Part shown: piece by piece, positions 1 through 5,876 of the stretch
Numbering within the stretch: the first letter of the stretch is position 1
How the letters are laid out: every line of letters begins with the position of its first letter
NCBI GenBank assembly: GCA_030619215.1
Contig: JAUXBV010000244.1
Span: 1 to 5,876 of the forward strand
From: Fibrobacterota bacterium
GTDB lineage: Bacteria > Fibrobacterota > Chitinivibrionia > Chitinivibrionales > JANQEN01
DNA: 5,876 nucleotides
Direction: 5' to 3'
Made by a program: the position numbers and the translations under genes
The notes under the pieces: model-generated
The model's input: the letters and a program-made list of their open reading frames with translations, nothing else
The model's database searches: none
What the model was told of the DNA's origin: nothing

Positions 1-2
1 AG

Positions 3-3000
3 GTAATTGCAAGAGTGGTTTACTCCTTTCCTCATGCCTTGCCCGGAGAAAAGATAGAGATAAAAAGAGTTCTAACGGACAGCGGGAAGGTAATAACGGT
101 TTCAAGTTCTGAAGAATATCAAACACTTGGAGATATACAGGAGTTGAAACTGATGGAAGCTGAACTTATCCGGCAGCAGTACGGTGCAATTTCCGGTAAC
201 CTGATAAACATATTCAACTTAATGTCCGATAGCGATTATGTTAAAGTAAAAATAAGATTTAAAGATAAGGTAATTGCAGGGCAACTTAATTTACTGAATT
301 TAACACCTAATAGAATAAAAATCGATAATGTGACTGTTGTTGACAGTGTTTGTAAATCTTTGTTGGATAATATTAAATATAACACTATGATTTATAAAAT
401 CACTCTCTCTGACGAGGATGAGCCTATATCCGGAGGGGATGAGAATTGTGAATATTGCGGCCCTACGCCCGAATATATTTATACCGGTGACGCCTATTCA
501 CGATCATTTTTTAACTTTCCACCCGGAGTTACTTCAATGCCTCCCTGGGCCAGGGGAAATGGCGTCAGAATTGCGACCTTTGAATATTATATCCCTGACA
601 CCCTTTTTGATTCTTTACTTTTAATGCATCCGTTGGCAAATATGGGTAGTGTTGCAACATATTCAAGGCCGGTTTGGGAATGGTCACATCAGCAGATGTC
701 TTTTCATGCAATGCTGCATACAGGCTTGGAAGCTGAGCTGAATCATTTTACCCATCTCCCCGATCCAAATTTTCTTATCGCTAATAATATAGAAGTGGGT
801 AGTCGAAGTACTTCACTGGGTGGATATGAAAACACTTCGGATTCCATGACATATAATAACAACAGCGCAATAATATGCATCCCCGCAGGAAATTTTGGGC
901 TTGGCTTCGCCGCCAATGATGAAAATCCTTATTTCGAGGGTTATAATTATTATAATGCCGTCTACGTAGGCGGTTGCATATACACCAATTACTCTTATTA
1001 TGAAGTAACAGACGAAGAATTTTGGAAAAGATGGGAGAGAGTATGGCCATATACTAAGAGGCATTGGAATGTAGAAAGTCCGTCTACCCACACGCAAACA
1101 AGGAATTATATTTATGCGGGGGGAGGTGTTAGTGATAAGGAGATACCGCATATAGTAGGCCCGACACTTTCAACCTGTGTAGGTGGAACATCAGGACTGG
1201 AGATATTACATCGATTTGGAGGAACAAGCGCGGCAGCGCCATCAGTAAATGGTATTTGCGCTTGCGTTATCAGTGCCGATACCACCCTGATGAAGCATAA
1301 CACAGAAAACGTCAGAGTCGCATTAATGGTAACAGCGGAAAATATTGATGCAGGCTACTGGGACCCAATGGTAGACGGCAGGGACGGCTGCGGTGTGGTA
1401 TCCGGATACAGCGCAGCTATGTTTGCGGGAAATGTAACAAAGAAAGTTACCGCTTCAGCCGCCGATACTATGGGTCTTGCCTTTGATACAATCACAAACG
1501 ATACTTCGTTAAATAATACCAGACTGCGGTTTAATGTAATGACGCCTCCTGTTTTTCCTGAAGGCAAACATCTTCGTGCTGTTCTAACATGGTCGAGCAG
1601 CACAGACGATGCCAATCCTACACAAAGAACGCTCTCCGACCTAAATCTCGAATTGCTGCATAAAATGTCTGGAAAAAATATTGACCAGTGCTACAGCGCG
1701 GATGATAACCATGAAGTTATTGATGTGGAAAATAGTGAACTGGAAAACAGTCAGGAATACTCGCTTGAGATTATAATTTCACAATTAAATTTTCCGGCTT
1801 TTCCGACCAGGTCTTACATTAAATACGCGTTAGGCTGGACATGGGTTAATGATTATGCAGGCAAAAAATATGAGGATACAACATTTTCTGGTAATAATGA
1901 TATTGCTCTTCTTAACAGAAACATTCTATTCAATGACAACACGATTTTTTCCGGCAGTTCCGTTTCATCTGTTATTGCCGGTGACAGAATAGTGCTGAAT
2001 CCCGGCGTGGTTATTGACAGCGGAGCTGATTTTACAACCGATATTGTAAAAAAAGAGATAAAATACGATGCTCCTCCCACAGCGCCCGATGGTCGTGTAG
2101 ATTCTACCGGTGCATTAGCTGATTTTTCCGGTTACTCCAGACACGGCATCCTTATTGATACTATTAAGCTTATCCCGAACAGGTATTGTCATCAGTCTTC
2201 TAATGCAAGGTTTGAAAAGAGATCCGGAGCTATGTATATGAATAATAGAAATAGCATCAGCGCGATTGACTCAGTAGACGGCAGACCGGCACTATACGGC
2301 GGGCTTACTATTTCTGCGTGGTTGAAATTCTACCCTGATACAAATTCTACAGGGTATATTTTTTGCTCCTTTAGGGGTGGAGAAGGATTTCACCTTTATG
2401 TGGATGACCAGGGAGAAGATGAGAAAGAGTTGACTTTCTCTATAAGCGATGGGTATAATCAAGCAAGTGTAAGTTATGTAACAAATCGGATTGACCTTGA
2501 GGGTTATCAACATCATCCTCCAGCAGCGAGATGGTTAAACGTAAATGCGGTATGGAAGATGGGTGATTATGTCGCGTTGTATGTGAATGGATACGAGAAA
2601 CAGCTTTTATCGACAAACATATCCCACTTCCCCTCCCTGCCTTTCTTTATCGGCGCGGACACCTTATTGTCCGGCGCGCAGTCCTGGAAAGGAGGCCTTG
2701 ACGAGGTGCGCCTTTACTCAGGTGCTGCCCATCATAATCATATAAAGGCCGAGTATTACAAAAACGCTTATACACAAGAATGGTGGGGTGACAGGAAAGA
2801 AATTATTGTTATTGCCGGCTTAGGAGGTAATGTATTATATGATAGAAATTATACTGACATAATAGATGTTTTACCTCAGGAAACGGTTTCGGGAGGCGCT
2901 CAGGATACATTCGGAATTAATGTCACATTCGATCTTGTTCTCGATATTCAGCCTGATCCTGGAATGAGCCTTAACACTGCTACGGTAACCAATCTTAGAA

Positions 3001-3086
3001 CCGGTAATGTCGATCACATCTTCAGTTTTCCTGACACTCTTGGAACAATCAGGGACCCTTATGAAATAGAAATTACTTTCCATTAA
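3..3086 (+). CDS. Divergent S8 (subtilisin-like) serine peptidase with LamG and tail modules, 5' partial
   Basis: Probable secreted subtilase-type peptidase, or pseudo-peptidase. The frame is open to the left edge (codons from base 3 read V-I-A-R before the GTG at 15). No signal peptide is visible, so the real start is probably upstream. Residues below count from that GTG. Residues 50-90 (QYGAISGNLI, then VKVKIRFK) resemble a subtilase propeptide. Residues 181-420 are the catalytic fold: GNGVRIATFE with Glu190 at the Asp position, a possible His225, IANN...SLGG at 256-270, oxyanion Asn293 in PAGNFG, and Ser405 in GGTSAAAPSVNG. Residues 503-612 match the KP-43-type beta-sandwich (LRAVLTW...LSDLNLELL...DVENSE). 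Residues 641-680 carry a GDRIVLNPGVVIDSGADF motif. Residues about 690-925 are LamG (LADFSGYSRHG, LTISAWLKF, VALYVNG, KGGLDEVRLYSGA). Residues 927-1023 are a tail module resembling InlB/Listeria-Bacteroides repeats. There is no C-terminal sorting domain. The fold assignment is firm; proteolytic activity is uncertain because two catalytic motifs are altered. Confidence 0.85.
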   Translation, partial: VIARVVYSFPHALPGEKIEIKRVLTDSGKVITVSSSEEYQTLGDIQELKLMEAELIRQQYGAISGNLINIFNLMSDSDYVKVKIRFKDKVIAGQLNLLNLTPNRIKIDNVTVVDSVCKSLLDNIKYNTMIYKITLSDEDEPISGGDENCEYCGPTPEYIYTGDAYSRSFFNFPPGVTSMPPWARGNGVRIATFEYYIPDTLFDSLLLMHPLANMGSVATYSRPVWEWSHQQMSFHAMLHTGLEAELNHFTHLPDPNFLIANNIEVGSRSTSLGGYENTSDSMTYNNNSAIICIPAGNFGLGFAANDENPYFEGYNYYNAVYVGGCIYTNYSYYEVTDEEFWKRWERVWPYTKRHWNVESPSTHTQTRNYIYAGGGVSDKEIPHIVGPTLSTCVGGTSGLEILHRFGGTSAAAPSVNGICACVISADTTLMKHNTENVRVALMVTAENIDAGYWDPMVDGRDGCGVVSGYSAAMFAGNVTKKVTASAADTMGLAFDTITNDTSLNNTRLRFNVMTPPVFPEGKHLRAVLTWSSSTDDANPTQRTLSDLNLELLHKMSGKNIDQCYSADDNHEVIDVENSELENSQEYSLEIIISQLNFPAFPTRSYIKYALGWTWVNDYAGKKYEDTTFSGNNDIALLNRNILFNDNTIFSGSSVSSVIAGDRIVLNPGVVIDSGADFTTDIVKKEIKYDAPPTAPDGRVDSTGALADFSGYSRHGILIDTIKLIPNRYCHQSSNARFEKRSGAMYMNNRNSISAIDSVDGRPALYGGLTISAWLKFYPDTNSTGYIFCSFRGGEGFHLYVDDQGEDEKELTFSISDGYNQASVSYVTNRIDLEGYQHHPPAARWLNVNAVWKMGDYVALYVNGYEKQLLSTNISHFPSLPFFIGADTLLSGAQSWKGGLDEVRLYSGAAHHNHIKAEYYKNAYTQEWWGDRKEIIVIAGLGGNVLYDRNYTDIIDVLPQETVSGGAQDTFGINVTFDLVLDIQPDPGMSLNTATVTNLRTGNVDHIFSFPDTLGTIRDPYEIEITFH

Positions 3087-3107
3087 GAAATGATTATATT
3101 ATTGTAT

Positions 3108-3114
3108 AGAGAAG
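3108..3114 (+). promoter_or_regulatory. Weak Shine-Dalgarno-like sequence for the propeller gene
   Basis: AGAGAAG ends four bases before the ATG at 3119 and is the only purine-rich stretch in the 32-bp gap. It is a weak match to the anti-SD and supports the 3119 start together with the signal peptide. The rest of the gap is AT-rich, with no hairpin that could act as a terminator, so read-through from the upstream gene is plausible. Confidence 0.4.
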
Positions 3115-3118
3115 AAAA

Positions 3119-4567
3119 ATGCATAAAAATATAAAAATTATTTCATTACTGCTATTATTATTTCCATCTCTTCTTTTTTCCGGGGAAGCCCCTCCAATAC
3201 TCTGGATGAAAGGTTATGGAACCGGTTCCCAGGAAATAGGCGAGTCTGTGGTTAAGACCGCTGACGGGGGCTTCGCGGTAGCGGGTTACAGGTATACTTT
3301 TGGTAGTGGTAAACGTGAACAAGTATTTATAGTCCGCACGGACGCCAACGGAGACAGTCTCTGGACTCGGGAGTTTGGAGGAGAAAAAGATGATCAGGCA
3401 TTTTCTATTGACAAAACAGATGACGGTGGTTTAATAATTGCTGGAATGACCAGATCAATGGGTGCAGGTAATCATGATCTTTACATTATTCGCGCAGATT
3501 CAAATGGTGATACAATATGGACAAAGACCTATGGATTTCTAAACAATGATCAGGCAAACTCAGTTCGATGCACTCGTGACGGCGGTTTTATCGCTGCCGG
3601 GTGGACTACCGACTCTACATCAGCGTATCACATTTATATAGTGCGAACGGACTCTCTTGGCGACAGTTTATGGACGAAAATTTATGACCTTGATGGAAGA
3701 AATCCTATGGCCCATTCAATAACTCAAACTAGCGACGGAGGATTCGCTGTTACAGGCAACGATGCAGGCCACAGATACAATTGGGCTTTTCTCATGCGAC
3801 TGGACTCCCTTGGCGATACTTTGTGGACAAAATGCTATCAACGGATGGCTTTAGGTAAATCTGTTCAGCAAACGAACGACGATGGATTTATAATTACCGG
3901 ATGGGCAGATCCGGATACGGGTATACCAGTTATTCGTACAGATTCATTTGGAGATACACTCTGGACTAGAATATATCCATCTACGGATGATATTGGTTTA
4001 GGCCACAGTATTACTAATGTAAGAGATGGCGGATATGCTTTTACAGGTAATCATATTGGTGCGATGGTTATTTATCGCATTAATGAAGATGGAGATATTC
4101 TGTGGTTCAAAAAAATAGAACGCCAGGGCGGCAACCAGGGTAACTCAATAAAACAGACTTCTGATGGCGGTTATATAGTAGCGGGGTCCGGAGCTGTATC
4201 GGACTCTGTTGGAACAGGGCCGGATCTTTTCATGGTCAGACTTGCCCCGGATGGAACTGAAATAAAAAATGGGAAACCGGAAGCTTCATTTAAACAAAAA
4301 AAATATTCCCTTTCATATGATTTAAAAGGGAGGTCTGTCAATATAACTTTTACTATGCCAACTTCCGCTAATGTCTCACTTGTAGTATATGATTCACAAG
4401 GCAGGGAAGTAAAAGTATTAGTTGACAAATACTTGGATAAGGGTTCCCATACTATAAAATGGAATACAAAAAGAGACAGAAGAAAAGCGGCTGCCGGAGG
4501 GGTTTATTTTTTAAAATTGTCAGCTAATGGACATACTGTTTTTAAGAAGGTAACGATTGTAAGATAG
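3119..4567 (+). CDS. Secreted seven-bladed beta-propeller protein with C-terminal sorting (T9SS type A/FlgD-like) domain
   Basis: Complete 482-residue exported protein with no recognised enzymatic residues. Residues 1-21/24 are a signal peptide (Lys3 and Lys6, then a Leu-rich core, with cleavage probably after LLFS or SGEA). Residues 27-382 hold seven repeats of about 45-50 residues. The pattern is S-(I/V)-x3-(D)GG(F/Y)-x4-G, then a D/H-x-(Y/F)-(I/L)-x-R-x-D strand, then GD(S/T)LWT. Repeats begin near residues 40, 91, 143, 195, 243, 292 and 338. The seventh lacks its LW strand, and an isolated ILWMKGYG strand at 27-34 can supply it. Residues about 391-482 are a beta-sandwich tail: VSLVVYDSQGREVKVLVD, KGSHTIKWN, AGGVYFLKLSA, FKKVTIVR. 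This is the usual shape of T9SS type A sorting or FlgD-like Ig domains, which direct export or surface attachment. Proteins of this kind are usually hypothetical; binding or scaffolding outside the cell is an inference. The gene follows the peptidase gene by 32 bp and may share its transcript. Confidence 0.88.
   Translation: MHKNIKIISLLLLLFPSLLFSGEAPPILWMKGYGTGSQEIGESVVKTADGGFAVAGYRYTFGSGKREQVFIVRTDANGDSLWTREFGGEKDDQAFSIDKTDDGGLIIAGMTRSMGAGNHDLYIIRADSNGDTIWTKTYGFLNNDQANSVRCTRDGGFIAAGWTTDSTSAYHIYIVRTDSLGDSLWTKIYDLDGRNPMAHSITQTSDGGFAVTGNDAGHRYNWAFLMRLDSLGDTLWTKCYQRMALGKSVQQTNDDGFIITGWADPDTGIPVIRTDSFGDTLWTRIYPSTDDIGLGHSITNVRDGGYAFTGNHIGAMVIYRINEDGDILWFKKIERQGGNQGNSIKQTSDGGYIVAGSGAVSDSVGTGPDLFMVRLAPDGTEIKNGKPEASFKQKKYSLSYDLKGRSVNITFTMPTSANVSLVVYDSQGREVKVLVDKYLDKGSHTIKWNTKRDRRKAAAGGVYFLKLSANGHTVFKKVTIVR
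3197..4264 (+). repeat. Seven-fold protein repeat (beta-propeller blades)
   Basis: Seven degenerate repeats sit within the propeller gene. DGG (or DDG once, in repeat 5) recurs in every repeat, and GD-x-LW or GDTIW recurs in repeats 1-6. The DNA of the repeats is diverged, so they are recognisable mainly at protein level; this is an old domain-internal repeat and not a recent tandem array. The N-terminal ILW strand at the start of this interval completes the last blade. Confidence 0.75.
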
Positions 4568-4582
4568 AAATTAATAATTCTG

Positions 4583-4671
4583 CCTAATACCACAATCAAT
4601 AATCATTTTATAAATTCACAATAAATCAAAAAAACATTCCCAAAAATAACCCAAAACCCCTCTACAACAAA
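4583..4671 (+). promoter_or_regulatory. 89-nt G-free, C-containing tract; possible Rho-utilisation (rut)-like site
   Basis: The + strand contains no G between the G at 4582 and the G at 4672. By my count it has about 46 A, 24 C and 19 T. It starts 15 bases after the stop of the propeller gene, where no intrinsic terminator hairpin is visible. C-richer, G-free, unstructured RNA of roughly this length is the known hallmark of Rho loading sites. The regulatory role is an inference. The same bases also encode the upstream in-frame extension of the truncated LamG fragment (from 4603), so the composition could instead reflect its local coding or decay history. Confidence 0.35.
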
Positions 4672-4692
4672 GAATGGGTTCATGTTACTGCT

Positions 4693-5721
4693 GTGTGGAG
4701 AGCAGGAGAGCATATAAGACTATATATAAACGGTGAGGAAAAGCCAGATGCTGTTACACCAACCAATGTCGAATTCTGTCCTTCCAACGACTATTACATT
4801 GGAGGAGGTCCTTCATCACAATCCTTTAAAGGCGGTGTTGATGAGTTAAGAATATACTCCGGAGCGGATTCCCCTCTCCATATAGAAGCAGAGTATCACA
4901 AAAATACTTTTCCGGAACAGTGGCAGGGTACTATACGAAATGTAACTATTGCTTCAAATGATTATGGCATGTTTTGCTATGATGTTCAGTATAAAGATAT
5001 CGAGGACCTGCACCCCCGGGACACCGTTGAACAGTCAAGTGATACTACATTCAAAGTGGGTTATGGATTCGGTCTCGATCCTCGCTTTTACCCCGATATT
5101 GGAAAGGCATTTCAATATTTAATGATTATCGACAATAATGATACAACGTATACTTTGTTTGACTCAGGTAATATAAAAATAGACAAGAATTATAGATTGG
5201 AAGCAATTTTCGGTGATTCTGTATTTATTAATCATTTCAGAACAGATGAAGGCTGGATTGTCACAGACAGCGTCGGCTCCGGGACATGGATGCGTTATTT
5301 TGACAGTAGTACAGTCTATGAATATCAATTGGCAGCAAAAACTAAGCATTATTATCTTGCAACAGGCGATAAAGATGAAGATCTTGACGGGTTTACATCC
5401 ATTAAATCCCCTGATATTCAACTGCCTTCATCCGGTATAATTGAGCTCTGTTTCTATTATTATCTGACTCATTCTGAGGACGCGACTAATGATGATTATT
5501 TACAGGTTATTATTGAAGGTGCGACATCATCATTGATTGTTCTTGATATCAGGGGTACAAGTACTAAAAAAAATAGAGATAATACCTCCTGGAAAAGTAC
5601 TATTGTAGACATATCAGCTTTTACCGGTCAGACAATAAACATAGTGATCAAAGCGGCTGATAATGCAAATGACAATATATTGGAAGCCGGTATTGATTGT
5701 GTGAAAATAGTTAATAAATAG
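4693..5721 (+). CDS. 5'-truncated LamG / tail module / MAM-like jelly-roll protein (gene remnant or fragment)
   Basis: The 342-residue frame from the GTG at 4693 begins inside a LamG domain. Homology already covers the codons before it: EWVHVTAVW, 4672-4698, parallels RWLNVNAVW of the upstream peptidase gene. The frame is open back to a TAA at 4600-4602, without an ATG, an SD or a signal peptide; the first in-frame ATG is at residue 92. Residues 1-79 are the C-terminal LamG half (IRLYINGEEK, YIGGG, FKGGVDELRIYSGA, HIEAEYHKN). Residues 80-173 match the peptidase tail module (YKDIEDLHPRDTV, DTTFKV). Residues 174-341 are a MAM/cleaved-adhesin-like jelly roll (EGWIV, GSGTW, YYLATGDKDEDLDGFTSIKS, then DDYLQVIIEG, WKSTIVDISAFTGQ and ILEAGIDCVKI). 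That pattern is common at the C-terminus of bacterial exoenzymes. With no export signal and half a LamG fold, it is probably a remnant left by deletion or recombination, although 372 codons remain open. A real start at a rare codon cannot be excluded. Confidence 0.7.
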   Translation: MWRAGEHIRLYINGEEKPDAVTPTNVEFCPSNDYYIGGGPSSQSFKGGVDELRIYSGADSPLHIEAEYHKNTFPEQWQGTIRNVTIASNDYGMFCYDVQYKDIEDLHPRDTVEQSSDTTFKVGYGFGLDPRFYPDIGKAFQYLMIIDNNDTTYTLFDSGNIKIDKNYRLEAIFGDSVFINHFRTDEGWIVTDSVGSGTWMRYFDSSTVYEYQLAAKTKHYYLATGDKDEDLDGFTSIKSPDIQLPSSGIIELCFYYYLTHSEDATNDDYLQVIIEGATSSLIVLDIRGTSTKKNRDNTSWKSTIVDISAFTGQTINIVIKAADNANDNILEAGIDCVKIVNK

Positions 5722-5876
5722 TTGCAGATCTTCCTTTATATGGGCATTGTTTTACTGTTATATAAAATTTTATTTAAACAGATAGAGATTTTTTTATATA
5801 AATTATAGAAAGGTGCTAATTAAACGGCACTTTTCAATGTGAAAATAATCGTTTGTTTCTTTTTACTTTTAAAGGA
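5722..5876. other. AT-rich noncoding 3' region, probable leader of a gene beyond the edge
   Basis: No coding frame of note is seen here. A weak promoter-like pair, TAAACA (5775-5780) and TATAAA (5797-5802) with a 16-base spacer, is present but poor in an AT-rich background. The last six bases, AAAGGA, look like a Shine-Dalgarno site, so a + strand gene may start a few bases past the right edge. Both are suggestions only. Confidence 0.3.
5808..5835 (+). other. Imperfect hairpin (possible weak terminator or leader stem)
   Basis: GAAAGGTGC (5808-5816) can pair with GCACTTTTC (5827-5835) as nine pairs including one G-T wobble, around a 10-base loop. The four Ts lie inside the stem and no U-tract follows, so it is a poor intrinsic terminator. 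It could be a stem in the leader of a downstream gene, or chance pairing. Confidence 0.3.

Noticed and set aside
1..278. Direct repeat AGGTAATTGCA at 1-11 and 268-278
   Set aside because: It is only 11 bases within coding sequence, with no flanking structure; most likely chance codon similarity.
781..1615. Several open frames on the minus strand (and 418-624 on the plus strand) inside the peptidase gene
   Set aside because: They are shadows of a well-supported coding frame, show no recognisable domains, and their composition is that of antisense or shifted reading of the main gene.
4639..4660. G-quadruplex on the minus strand (telomere-like CCCAAAA pattern)
   Set aside because: Only three runs of three or more C are present (4639-4641, 4650-4652, 4657-4660) and no fourth nearby, so a standard intramolecular quadruplex is not supported.
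4565..4693. Programmed frameshift or read-through joining the propeller to the LamG fragment
   Set aside because: The frame of the fragment is closed by TAA at 4600-4602, beyond the propeller stop, and the propeller already ends in a complete sorting domain.
4171..5440. Minus-strand frames at 4171-4428 and 5164-5421 and plus-strand frame at 5213-5440
   Set aside because: Each lies wholly in a frame with clear protein-family motifs on the + strand; no start site or domain supports them.
5808..5835. Hairpin as a proper intrinsic terminator of the third frame
   Set aside because: It lies about 90 bases after the stop and lacks a following U-tract; kept only as a low-confidence structure.

Overview
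The window holds three same-strand (+) genes or gene remnants for large secreted proteins, with short gaps and no RNA genes, mobile-element genes or CRISPR arrays. The protein architectures point to a bacterium of the Fibrobacterota/Bacteroidota/WOR-3/KSB1-like (FCB-type) world. They are a subtilase with accessory beta domains, LamG modules, a DGG...G..LWT beta-propeller, and a C-terminal sorting tail of the T9SS type A/FlgD-like kind. This placement rests on domain style only; there is no phylogenetic marker here.

Layout. (1) 3-3086 is the 3' part of a multidomain S8-like (subtilisin-fold) exoprotein. Its frame is open through the left edge, so the true start and signal peptide lie outside. 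Domains in order are a propeptide-like region, a divergent subtilase domain, a KP-43-type beta-sandwich, a small 'coat-hanger'-like motif, a LamG domain, and a tail module resembling bacterial InlB/Listeria-Bacteroides-type repeats. (2) 3119-4567 is a complete secreted seven-bladed beta-propeller with a signal peptide and a sorting tail. (3) 4693-5721 begins in the middle of a LamG domain, continues with the same tail module as gene 1, and ends in a MAM/cleaved-adhesin-like jelly roll. It looks like a 5'-truncated paralogue. (4) 5722-5876 is AT-rich and noncoding, with one imperfect hairpin and a Shine-Dalgarno-like AAAGGA at the last bases, suggesting another gene just past the edge.

The first two genes are 32 bp apart and could be co-transcribed. 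All products would act outside the cell: a protease-like protein with carbohydrate- or protein-binding modules, and a propeller that is probably anchored or exported through its tail. No functional link between them is shown beyond proximity and secretion.

The points most worth a second look are: the altered catalytic motifs of the subtilase (Glu at the Asp position, no HGTH motif); the truncated LamG paralogue directly behind the propeller gene; and an 89-nt tract without a single G on the + strand at that junction, which fits a Rho-utilisation-like site. I do not see a clear new defence, mobile or signalling system in this window.
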